64,000 nucleotides of DNA, taken from NCBI GenBank assembly GCA_963669155.1, contig OZ022583.1, positions 12,878,559 to 12,942,558 on the forward strand. Direction: 5' to 3'. The position numbers were made by a program, and so were the translations under genes. The notes below the pieces were generated by a model that was not told the origin of the DNA, did no database searches, and was given only the letters and a program-made list of their open reading frames with translations. Source of the stretch: Arbacia lixula (taxonomy: Eukaryota; Echinodermata; Echinoidea; Arbacioida; Arbaciidae). Positions 1-12,775 of this stretch are shown here, in pieces. Within the stretch, counting starts at the first letter, position 1, and the number at the start of each line of letters is the position of its first letter.

Positions 1-1488
1 ATTTTATGTACTGGTATAGTTACATGTAATTGCAAATAAAGCAAGAAAAACAAATACTGACTGTGTACAGTCACTGCATTAGAGCAGCTCTACAATCTGA
101 TAACTGGCTAAGTCATGGATATGACCTTGACAAGCTTGCTCTAATCTATTGACTTATGATTCATCATTCTGATAATTATTACCTTGTGGGCCTACAGTGT
201 GCGTGAACTATAGACAGTATGTGGTGTCATGTTGACATTGCGAGTAGATGGGATTCTGCGAAAAGCAATAAGAAATCAATGACCCGCAGTACACTAAGAG
301 AGAAGTGTCTGCTGGACCTTCATTGTTCATATACAGTACATAAGGTGAGCTGCAGAGTTGGAGAATGAAAGCTGTTACTTGTAAGCTAAAAAAAATAGGG
401 CTATCTTAGATTTTAATTTCAGGGGTGATTCTTCTGTAATGAAAAAAAACATCTTGTAGTTGCTTGGTATGGGATAGAATTATGTATTAAGATCTTGTTG
501 ATAGAACAAAACTGGTGCTCTGGCAATTTTTGTTTTTTAGTTGCTCTTGTAGATGTCATTGAGGGGGGGGGGGGGGGGCTATTTAAAAAAATGTAGGCAG
601 TTATGAGATGAAATTACCCTGAGCCCCATTGTATTTTTATGCTGGTAGTACTAGTAGTGCATGTGCTGTATGTTGTGATGTTTAAATTTACAGTGTATGT
701 GTGTATGTTGTGGTACATACTGTGAGTGTGTACAGTAAGTGATTGAACTACAGGTAAAAAATGCAAAATATATTTTCAATGAACATAAACATACTCAGTA
801 CATGTACATGTACCATAGTTATGCATCAAAATTCTGCAGTAAATGAATCACAGAACTTGTATAGAATATAATTTTTTGAATTTTATAGAATTTTATATAA
901 AGGACTTGCAGAAAGAGTTCTATTGTTGAATTCATGCATTTTGAAGGCTGATGAAATCACATTGTGGACATTTTGACCTTCAAAATATTCCTGCATTTGA
1001 TGGAACTGTATTGAAAGAAGCATTGTGTAATTCTTAATACAATTTGTACAGTGTGCCTGTGCAGCAAAAAATACCCGTTCATGTACAGTACACTGTAAGA
1101 TGATGATGATGATCGAAGTGAATAGTGATGCGAATGAGATGAATTATTGATTAAGTTCAAAGTTCTACTTGTAGAGGTTGTAGTATACACATAGTACATG
1201 TATGTAGAGTATTTTACTGTTGTTTGCTTACAATGCACAGGGGCTCTATGTGATTTAGCCATGATAAGAATGTAAAAAAAGTGCCCCCTGGATAGGAAAA
1301 GGCCTCCTGTGAAACATTGATCTTTGTCTGTATACAGAGCATGTTTGTTCCACTTTTTTTGTAGAGTTTGATGGGAAACCTTGTGAATATCTTAATAGTA
1401 ACACCCCCCCCCCCCCCCATATTAAAGGTACAGGAAAGGTAGCTGTTTGACAAAATTCATGAAACCTTGCATGGATCGGCAGTATACC
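1..1488. other. Intron/5' sequence without recognised gene
   Basis: AT-rich sequence with many TACATGTA-like motifs, a G run at ~565-578 and a C run at ~1402-1418. I looked for the missing first coding exon (ATG plus ~40 bases and a donor) and did not find a convincing one. Confidence 0.6.
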
Positions 1489-1492
1489 TTAA

Positions 1493-2165
1493 AGGGTTAC
1501 TAAATTAGAAAAAGAAGTTCCCACTTATCTACATGTATGTAAAATTATCCACTAAAAACAAATTTCACATTTGTTTGCCGCAATAAAGTCTTATTTGGAC
1601 GAAAATTTGAAAAAAAAATGCACACCTCCAAGTGACGTCAGTGCCGAGTCGAATTGCATACAAAATGCCACAAAAGACTCCGCTGTTAAACTTAGATTGT
1701 ACGGAAGTCAACAATAGACCATTTTCGTAATACACTTTCCCCCAACTGCGTAGTAACACGTTATTACATTCACCTGTATCTTGTCATTCAGATTCAATGG
1801 ATGGAATGCACTTTGAATCTATTAGTTACTTGGAAAAACCTTGGCCAAGCTTTGGGGTTCCCATTAGTATTGTATTGTTTGAACGGCATGAATAAAATTT
1901 GCATACATAACGAAAATGGTCTATTAGAAATTATTGTTGACTTCTGTACTTTGTATCTAAATTTAACAGCGAAGTCTTTTTATGGCACTTTGTATGCATT
2001 CGACTCGGAACTGACTTTTCTGACTTTACTTGGAGGTGTGCGTTTTTTTCAAATTTTCAACAAAACGAGACTTTAATGCGGCAAACGAATGTGAAATTTG
2101 TTTTTAGTGGATAATTTTACATACATGTAGATTAGTGGAACTTACTTTTCCAATTCAGTAACCCT
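1493..2165. mobile_element. TTAA-flanked foldback MITE, AGGGTTACT ends
   Basis: TTAA lies at 1489-1492 and again at 2166-2169. The ends are AGGGTTACT..AGTAACCCT and form an inverted repeat of about 240 bases per arm (1493-1735 with 1911-2165) around a ~175-base spacer. No transposase is seen. The TTAA duplication is typical of piggyBac and Kolobok DNA transposons; the AG start is inferred to suit the latter better. Confidence 0.8.
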
Positions 2166-2542
2166 TTAACAATAATATGCATGAAATCTCATCATAGCTT
2201 CATAAACCCATTCAGGAGAAGTGAAAAAAAAACTTTCCTTGTTTATGTTAAAACACTGTGTTTCGTAGCGACACTAGTCTACATTACTGCGTTGTTCCTA
2301 ATCAGCACAGCCCTGCTCACATCAAAGTATCACTTTGATACGGAGAGCTGTGACATGTGCTATGCGGTCATTGGTCTTTAGGTTACATGAAGGGCTTTTT
2401 TTTTTAACCTACAAGGGCTACCGAGTACCCTACCTTCAAATTATTTGTTAATATGGCACCTAAAATGTTTGATCACCATGACAATGCAAAAAATGTAAAT
2501 TTAACATTGGATTAATACCCCCCCCCCCCTTCCCACCTCCAG

Positions 2543-2762
2543 CTCTCTTCTTATGGAGTCAAGTCGGAGCAGGTGACCTTTCCCCGGGTCACGGTGTCGT
2601 CCCACCGCTGGATCTGCTGCCGGCATACCAGCAAAAAGAAGAAGCGCGACAACTGCGTGACAGCCATCAACCTGACGCGCCGGACGCCACGTGCCCTCAC
2701 GTGGCCATGTTCGGCAGACTCCGCCATGATGAACCCACGCAAGCCCTGGCTGGCTCTCAAAG
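2543..2762 (+). CDS. Terminal-domain gene, first visible coding exon (single copy)
   Basis: The acceptor is a C-rich tract ending CCTCCAG at 2542 and the donor is AAAG|GTACGT at 2763. It reads LSSYGVKSEQVTFPRV.. to ..SADSAMMNPRKPWLALK, matching clathrin from L15 to K83. A basic loop (KKKKR) makes the first beta-hairpin about four residues longer than in human clathrin. The W-box pocket residue F27 is kept; R64 is replaced by W. It starts in phase 0 and ends after one base of the Ala84 codon, completed by CT at 27600. It has no partner in block B because it lies upstream of the duplicated block. Confidence 0.85.
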
Positions 2763-5700
2763 GTACGTTCTGTTGTGCTTTTTTGTGAATATTTGGGTGT
2801 GGCTTTAAGATGTTTTTCTGGCTCGGAACAATGTTTCACAACTAATGTCTTTTTATAAAAACAGTGTTTCTCACCACAAAGCATTGTTAAAAATGCTAGT
2901 TGTAGATGAAACATAATTTTCAAAACAGTGATTTGAAACGCACAAAGAGACGAATTTCAAAACAGTATTTTGTCTAAAATCAGTATTTGTAAAATTGTAT
3001 ATATATTAAATGCAATAGCGATCTGAAATAATTGATGGCACAATTGATCAGCACAGATAGTGTGCATTCTGCTTAATATTTTTTTTTAGCTGCACAATAG
3101 AGCCCCAATATACTTCGGAGAAAAGTGAAAACACACTTCCATAAAACACTGATTCTTGATACAAAAGTCTTCAAAAAAAATGCAGCCTTTGATTTCTTGA
3201 TTGTCAAATTTCTTTTTTATATCCAGACAAACTTTTCCAACTGCAATGAAACTGGACTCCAGTTGCTCTTGTTCACCTCACTGCACTTTCACTCTTTTAT
3301 TTTAACTATTTACATGTAGCTATTGATTACCTCCAAATCTAGTTCTGAAAGTTTATTTGTAGTAATGAAAAATTATGCTGGTAAGGATTGTTTTAAGTAG
3401 ATTGTGCTGTCTGTCAAGAATACTTACTGGTATATGAATGTGAGTGTACATAGGTTAGGAACCCCCAATATCACATGATTTTGCTAGTTTATAGACAATG
3501 ACAACTTTTTTGCGTCATGACTACATGTACCTATTCGATGCATGTACACCAGTATCAGTACATCAGTAGTGTGTTTTTTAGCGAATGTATGATGCAAGAC
3601 TCCAAAATCTCTCCATAGTATCACTGTCATTCCTTCTCTTTATCGTTCAATGAGTACTGTTTGAAGACCGCTCACATCACCCAGTCCACCATGCAAACCT
3701 GTTGATTGCACCATATGTTTGTTGACATTGTATTTTTTCTGCTGTCACTTTTAAGAGGCCCAAAGTACTGCATCAATCATGGTCAAGGTTGCTGGCTCTA
3801 ACAGCCACTTTGCCAACTACATTCACATTGGGGCTGTTTACACTGGCAGTAAACAGATCACAATATTAGCCAAAAGTGCACGTTGTTGAATAACTACCCC
3901 CCCCCCCCCCCCCCCCCCCAAACAGGACCCAAAAGATTTGGCAACATCTCTCTCTGGATTGCTATTTTTCTTTTAAAAAATTGAAAGATCTTCTCTCTTT
4001 TTTTGCACCCGATAAATAATTTTAAAACCATAAAGATTTGTTTCTGTGTACACGTAACTCAATACATTCCACACACATACAAATAACCCGTTAACATGTG
4101 GCACACATGCACCACTTGCAAACAAATCTCTAGGTGGCAGTCAAACTCTGCATGTTTTTTTAATTGGCCAGTGTACATGTGCAGTATATGTTGATGGTGG
4201 GTTACTTCCTTACTTCCTAAGGTTATTTTTTTTAGTGTGAATGGGCCTGTTCACTCTGATTATACTGCAGCAGTGCGTGTTCAAGTGAAATTGCCCGATG
4301 TGAACAAGGTGAAGGTCGTGTTAAATTCGTGCTGTCTGGAGCAGACAAGAGAAGTATGAAGCACGCTATCCTTAATACTACTGGGTGTACATGCCTAAAA
4401 TTTCTTTGTAAAAAGAGAAGTGTTGTTTATAAGAGCAGTGTGCAGTTTGAAGCTACACTGTATGCTAATAATACAGGTACCTGTCTTATACTTAAAGGCT
4501 TTCACACGTCGATTCAGTGGGGAGATGTCACTATTTAGCTGCTTACTTGCGAATTTAATGCAAGTATGCGGCACGCAGCGAAATGGCTAGCCACGATTCA
4601 CATCAAGTACAATTTGGCTTTGCAATCGCCAACTCAAATGCCCGGATGCTCCAGGCTATTTGTTCTAGAGTATGTTTTCTATAAATTAAAATATATATAA
4701 AACTAACAACAAAAATACAAATATTTACATGATATTTATTCTCTCATCAAATTATATTTGTATTTGTTTACACAAATATTTTTTCTCCAATATGTACATA
4801 AATTCAAATATTTAAAATAAATGTTAAACACTACAGTGAACCAGTTGACCACTTCGTGACTCTGATCAGGGCCGAAGGTTTAGCTTTGGTAAGGATCGTG
4901 CATTCTAACCAGGCGGGTAAATGCGTAAGTACCCGAGAAACAATACACATAGGTAAGCGTGCGTTTTGCACAGAACGCACGGCGTACACAATATGGCAGC
5001 GCGCTAGGGATATATCCCGCGTACGACGTGTGAAAGCCTTTAAGCCAAAGGAATACGGGTTCCTTACCCTTGACACACAGTATCATATATGATTTAGTAT
5101 TTTAAGGCAAGAGCATTAAAGACAGCCAGTCCCTTTTTCAGATCACCACAAAACCATCGAAACATTGGCACAACATATAGAGAAGTGTTAGCAAGCTCTA
5201 TATTCACAATTTGAAACTGATACGTAGTGTAAAATTCAAATAATGCACGCAAACAACGTCTGATTAATAGCCTTTACCCCAGGCTCTTAGCAGTTTGTGT
5301 TGAAATATCTGCTTTATTGATTAATCTGTTTATTAAATTATAAAACGCATTATGAAAAAAATTGTTCTATGGAAGGAATCATCTCCAAAGTTTGGTAGTT
5401 ACTCATAAAATTAGGATTTCACACACGCGTAATAACCACATAGATACTGTAACAAAGACTAATACTTTTTTCGTGGTACGAAAAAAGTCGGTTTGAAATT
5501 TAACGGCTGAAATTTTTTACATACACAGAAAGCTTCAACATGCTTTAATCTTAGAAATGGTCTTGAATCACACTTTCTTCAATTTACGATCGTAATAGAC
5601 GATTTCAAATTTAAGCTTGCAAAAGGGACCGACAAAAATTTCGCAGTACAGTATGTCAAGATCACATACACATACAACAGAGAGAAATAAAAGAAAGAAT

Positions 5701-8005
5701 GAACTATTCAATTTTGAAGCTCTGCTATTACAGGTGGTGTATCCATTGTGTATTAAATGGATACACCACCCCATACTCAACTAATGAATTAATCTGCTAC
5801 ACCCGTATAAAGTCAGAATTTAAAGCAGATTACATGTGCAAATGATAAAGTCTTGATCTGTGATAACATGATGGAAATTGTCAGGTCTCAATTTCATTTT
5901 TTTTACGTCATAGTTAATGGAATTATGGCTGTGATATCTATGCACCCAGATGATGTTATCAATGAAAGATACAATGTAGATGATAATACATGTACACTTA
6001 TACAGGTGTCTGATGTTTTGCATTATTTGTACGTCAACACACAATACGCTTCATGCTCCTGGGTGACTGCACAGTGAGCATCATTATTTTGATGTTATTA
6101 TACAATAGATATTTTTAGCAGGTGATGAGTAATTATATCTACGGTACTACTAAATGGAAACTGAGCATACCCTTTCCGTCATTCTTTGTTTATCCGGTAT
6201 TGGATCACTAGTCTATATGATCATTAGTTCACTGTATATTTGTTTATTCATAGGATACTGGTGTTAATTATTTTTCATCTACCAGTACAACTGTATCTAT
6301 ACACTGAGCATGTATCTGCCGAAGTATTACACAACACGTACTAATCAGCCTTTCCATCATTCTTTGTTTACTGAATCACTAGTCTATATGATCATTAGTT
6401 CACTGTACTTTATATTTGTTTATTTATAGGATACTGGTATTCGTTATTTTTCATCTACCAGCACAACTGTATCTATACACTGAGCATGTATCTGCCCAAG
6501 TATTACACAACACGTACTAATCAGTCTGTACTTGAGTACAACTTGACCCTTTCACTGTACACGGACACGTATGTTGTTATGCAACCCATTTAAAATATAT
6601 TTTCATCTGCATGTACATGTACCAATACATCAACTGAGCATACAGGCTGTACATGTACACCTGTATTACACAACCAACAAAGGGGTACCGTCTGTTCTTT
6701 ACAGGATTAATGGCCTATGAGTAGAGCTTAATCCTTTTACTGTACACGTATGCTGTGATGCAATTCACGGTTTTAGCTGCTGTTGAGTATTTTTTCATCT
6801 ACCAGTAGATTAAGGAAGCTTGCAGTACACACTCCTTTATACAACGTACAATCTGTTCGGTAGCGGATTAATAGCCTACGAATACAACTTAAACCTTTCC
6901 CTGAATGTTGTGATGCAATACATTCCATGTTTTAAGCTGGTGCTAATGTTTTATCATCTACAGTACCAGTAGATACAGTAAACTGAGCACACCGTTGATG
7001 CAAGTATTACATGACCAGTACAAATTATCTGTACTGGATTACTAACCAGGATGTTCAACTTCCATTCACTGATGCACATCTCAATCTTTTAAAAAAAATA
7101 TCTTTAACTAGTGTTAAGTATTTTGTACGTACATGTTACATCAACTGAGCATGCAAGCCACACAAATACATACTACATTATCTGTCAGGTACTGAATTAC
7201 CAGCTTACGAGTACATCTTAATCTTTTCACTGTCCGCGTACACAAATTAACTTGTGGTGCAATATATACGTCAGTCTTCAGACTGATGACGATGGGAAGG
7301 GGGGGGGGGGCATGAAATAATCATGAGTAAGGCAGGAAGGATCACAAATTAAGTACTGTGGAGAAGGCACATGGTGGCTTTAAAGGGTACCAGTAATCTC
7401 TTAAAGGTCACAACAAATGTATTTTTATTTAATTCATTCATGACAGAGCACAAAATATTATGAGAGTAAACAAGTTGCTCTGGTCGGGATATTTGTGTGA
7501 TTCATTATTTCATCATTATGACAAAGATTGAATAGAAGCACAGTTTGGGCAAACCTTTTTTTAAAAAGAAATATTAAATTAGGTAGCGTGCAATATATTT
7601 TTGTATTAATTGCCTGTTTGAAGTGGAATACCATTTAAAGTTCAGTTGGCTTCTTAAGATTTTGGTATTTAAAGTGCTTGTAAATCAGGTCAATTGCTGA
7701 AAACTGTGAGTTTGAAATGATGATGTAGAAATGATTGCAACAATTTTGGTAATTTGTTGTTTCAACCAGATCAAAATAAACTGTGAGATGAACCTGTCTG
7801 TTGTTCATGAATGAATTGTAAACATGTTTGCTTCATGCAGTACCAAACATTTACACAAAGCAGATCAAGCGTGATACAGACCTGCCAACCAGTACGATTT
7901 TGTCGTATTTAGTACGATTTTTAGAGGTAAATACGACAGTACGATTTTCCTTTAAAAAAATACGATTTTCAAAAAAAAAAAAAAAAAAAAAAAAAAAATC
8001 GTTTT

Positions 8006-8038
<33 letters not shown>

Positions 8039-11000
8039 CCATATTCAGTGGCAAAATGCCCATTCTGTTTTGTAAAGTTTCCTACCAGTATCTCACATTG
8101 GCAATTTGGGAATGTTCATTGGTTCATCTAACACACCAGTCCTGACGAAATCATGCATATTCAGTCAATGTGCTCCATAAAAAATGCTCGATGTAGGAAC
8201 TGTAAGTGTAAGAGGCCGTTTTTTTTTTTTAATACAGCTTTTGTTGGTAAAATGCAACTTTTTTGATTAAAGATTACAGTCTTTGTAACTTGTATATTTG
8301 TATACATGTGAATTACTACAAAATATAGTTCGCAATTCTTGAGATATTGTGTAGGAAAGTACACAACAGTTAAGAGTAGGATTTTTTGTCTGAAAATAGG
8401 ATTTTTATGATAAAATCATAGGATTTTTGGTCAAGCGAGGTTGGCAGCTCTGATAAATGTAATTTCTAGGAATAAAAAGTAATCGTGCATTTTTTCACTG
8501 GACAGCATTTTCCTATAATAAGGAACAGGGATAGAGAGATGACGCTGACAAATCAATCAATCCATATGTACCTGTCCTCTCATTAGTTTGTCTGATGACG
8601 AAAGTGAAAGCACAAGTCATTAGATCTGATGTCAGTGCGTGTTCCACATTCATTACGCTCTAGCGTTTGATACTGAGCAAAAAGCTATTTGGCATTTGGC
8701 ATGCGGAGAACAAATGTCTGTTATTGATCGCTTCATTAGCTGCGGTAATCCTGGGGGCATTTGTTTCATGAGATGTCCTACTGGTGCTGTGTGCATGTGT
8801 GTGTGTGTGTTTGTGTGTGCGTGTGTGTGTATGTATGTGTGTTTATATATGTGTGTGGTCTCTCATTGACTCTCTGTGTTGTAAATACATTGTCTTAAAA
8901 TATATATTTTCAGATAACTATACTAATAATGCAGAGAATAAGGTAACCTATAATTGTATTTGTATCGAAAAAACAAAAGTGTTTCGAGAGGAAAAGTAGA
9001 TATTTTGCTATTAAGTAACATGATTATTGCGATATAAATGTATTACGTAGTTAATAAGCATGTTATCATTCAAGTGGGTCTGTATTACAATACTACATTA
9101 GCATTATGGGTAAGGAAACTGGCCAGGTAGGCAGGTATGAGTACTTTAGGACTCGAGATGGTGCTATTAGTTCATATCTCCTTTAAAACTCCAGTACATG
9201 AAATGAGATTGGTACAATAGTATTAAGATTTGTGTTTTTCTCTGTACAATAGTAAACAAGGATAAAATACAAGCTTATACGATGTACTGTCACTGAGAAA
9301 ATGTACATCACATTGGTTCATTTGATTGGGTAAGTACTCTTTAATATTAATGAGTCTTTGGACTAAAGTTGATCATACAGATCAGGACAAAATGAGAACA
9401 ATTAAATTAACTGGCTGATTTCTTGATGTTTTTTTTGTGTGTGAGTTAGGATAATGCTAGGGGAATCTAGCTTAATCTATTACCTCTCTTCCACAAAAAT
9501 TTGCCAGGAGCATAATATAATTTCCCAAGTTTTGTTTTTATCCAAAGGATAGTCAGACTGTGTACTTTGTTGTGATGAAGAGATGTTTAGTTCCTATCAA
9601 TAATGATAGAGTTACAGCTCCAAGTATGAGTCAAGGTGTCTCCAAATGTAACGTGAGTAACCGTGGAACAACCCATATTATTAAAGTGTACTGTATATTT
9701 TAAAGTTAATATGAGCATCAGTTTCAGAAAAGTGCATCCACCTCTGTCTTGAGAGTCTGGAGAGGAATAGCTAGGTGGAGCCAGGCCGAGGAATGTCTTC
9801 CCCCCCCCCCCCCCCCCCACAATCCCATCCCATTATTCACTCTGGCACGAAGCGCAAGCGGCCCACGAAACAAAACGAGCGTACCGTCTCGGTCTCTCCA
9901 AACCCGAGGAGTCCAAACGGAATATCAGATGAAGCGGACCTAAAAGGCTCTCCCTGCGCTCCTGTGTACAAGGAGAATTTAAGATGGCCACTTCTCAGAA
10001 ATAAACATTAACTTGCTATACGGTATGTACGTGCACTGTACATTCCTGGCACGCACTGTACAATTTTGATATTTACCTGTACATACTGGTATGCAGATTG
10101 CACTACACACATACAGTGACAGTTTATTTAATGACTATTTTGTGGAGAGACATTCTAAGATGATATAATCTTGGTTTTGCTGGACATCAGATTGATCAAT
10201 GAATCTTATTATTACGGAGAGTAACAGCAATACAGTGGCAGTTTATTCAAAGAATTTAATGTTTTGCAGAGAGACAAATGATGGTTTAATCGTCGTTTTG
10301 TTGTCAGATTGATGAATCAGTCTTATTATGGGGAGTAATAGCAATGCAGTAGCAGTGCACAGATTCGCATGTGTGGCGTACATGTACTGTCATTTGCAGG
10401 AAACGAATAAAACTAAATTGCATGGGCTGCTTTGAAAGCTTCACATCATGAGTTGCACACACTGAACCATATTGTTCATTCAGTGTAATTCAATTCAATT
10501 CAATATATTGGTTTATTCATTAAAAAGCATTTCCATGTTTAGTGACAAAGTCAAGTTGCACATGAAATTACAAAGGAGGCTCTTTGCATTGGGAGCAGGG
10601 GGGGGGGGGGTGAGTGGGGCGGGGCAAATTGCCTGCAGCCCCCTTGTAATTGCATCACTGCAATCTGCTGCGCATCTGTAATCTCAGCGTAAAATAAAGA
10701 AAAAAAAAACAGGTATTATCTGTGCATCAACACAACACAGCTGGAATCCACTGCGTAATCCGCGAAGCAGCAGTAGTTAGTATGATAATGACGGTTCACT
10801 CTACCGCGTGCAGCGACGGCTAACCAAATTAACCGGGGAGGGGGGCTCAACGGTAGGCGCTGGAAGGATACCACAGCCACGGCGCACAGCACGGGACGGG
10901 ATGTGACAGATTGTCACATAGGAGAAGGGTTTGTGTGATGCATTAATCAGGAGGTCAGGCTCGATCTCCTACATGTTAAACATAGAAACTGCCTAAAGGG

Positions 11001-12543
11001 GGGGGGGGCTAGAAGAGGGGTGTTTTCATGTGATCTCAGTTCCGCAGCTACTGTCAAACACAAGCTACATGTACTGTAATATCTTTTAGGGTTTAGGATT
11101 AGGGTTAGCGTTATGATTAGGTTCAGTTACTATGAAAGAGTATGTATGTAGGTTGAATGTTGTGATGAAAATGAAGCTGGATGAAATGGGAGTAGAACAA
11201 ATGGTAATACAGGTCTACATTTCTACAAGTTTATCTTTAGGGTTTATTGTTAGGGTTACAATTTTTGTCATTAATCAGAACTGTAACCGTAATTGTAAAA
11301 CCTAAAGTATTTCTAAATATATCATATATTACATTCAAAGATTAGGTTGAAGGTTGTGTTGATAGACGTAACGGAGTTGGGTGAAAGTGGAGAAGACTAA
11401 ATGGTAATTTACTTCCCCCATGCCCATCTCCATCCTCAACCCGATGCCCACCTTGTATTATCTCAACCTTTAGTCAAGCTCAAGTGTGACGGTATAGAAT
11501 GTGATACTTGCAGATCTACATGTATAGACCATAGACCATAGACCATTGTAACCTACACATCATTAAACTTCATCATAATGTAAATGATGTTTCATTGCTT
11601 TCTCACTTTCGGCAAAGATATTCTGAAGAGTTCATAGACTTGTACTTGGATCTTCTTGCGAACATTCAATACATGGTGGTATATTATTTTCACTCCTTTC
11701 AATTTTATTTGTCATGCATTGTCAAAAAACACAAGCAAACCCAAACAAACTCATGCTAAACATTAGCTTTTGAAGGCTGCCATACATGTGTGAAAAATTT
11801 GTCTCTTTCAAGAGACATGGACGGAGAGTTTCATATCAATGCCCCATACATTCTACACTAGTATGCTGTACATGTACAGTACATGACTTTACATGCATGT
11901 AAAACAAGGGGCAGTTTACACGTACATGGATTCGCATACAAGGCCTGCCCACTCCTATACAAGTACCCATCTGTGACAGTATAATAAGGTTTCCTGAGTC
12001 GTCTCGATCTTTTCTTGATCAAGATGGGGCCCTGAACTATTGGGGTATCCTTCCTGTGCAGATATAGATTGAAGGAGCGTGCACGGGAGCTGAAAATAGA
12101 ACCAGGATGTGACGGAATGGCGGAGAAGGGATTAGTTTGTCACCTTTTTGTCTCTCGTTGTCTGTCTGTCTGTCTGTCTCTATGTCATTCTACATACATC
12201 TTCTCCCCATCTCTCTTCCTCTGTTTTGTTTTCTCTATTCTCTCTTTATTTTCTTGTTTTACCCTCTCTTTGTTTCTCTCCTTTCCTCCTCCTCTTCCCC
12301 CTTCTTTTCCCTTTCATTTTTTTTGTCTCTTGCTGTCTGTCTATCTCTATTTCATTCTATATCAATCTCCCCCCTCTCTCTTCCTGTGTTTTATTTTCAC
12401 TATTTACTTTCTATTCTCTTGTTTTCCCCCCTCGTTTCTCTCCCTCCCTTCTCCTCTTCCCCTCTTCTTTTCCCATTCACCATTTTGTCTCTCATTGTCT
12501 GTCTGTCTCTATTTCATTCTTCATCAATCTTCTCCCCCCCCCT

Positions 12544-12589
<46 letters not shown>

Positions 12590-12722
12590 TCTGTTTTGCT
12601 TTCTCTATTATCCTGTTTTCCCCTCTCTTTGTTTCTTCCCCTTCCCCCTCTTTCCCCCTTCTTTTCCTTTTTCCCTTTCACCTTTTTGTCTCTCGTTCTC
12701 TCTCTCTCTTTCTTTCTCTCTC

Positions 12723-12775
<53 letters not shown>

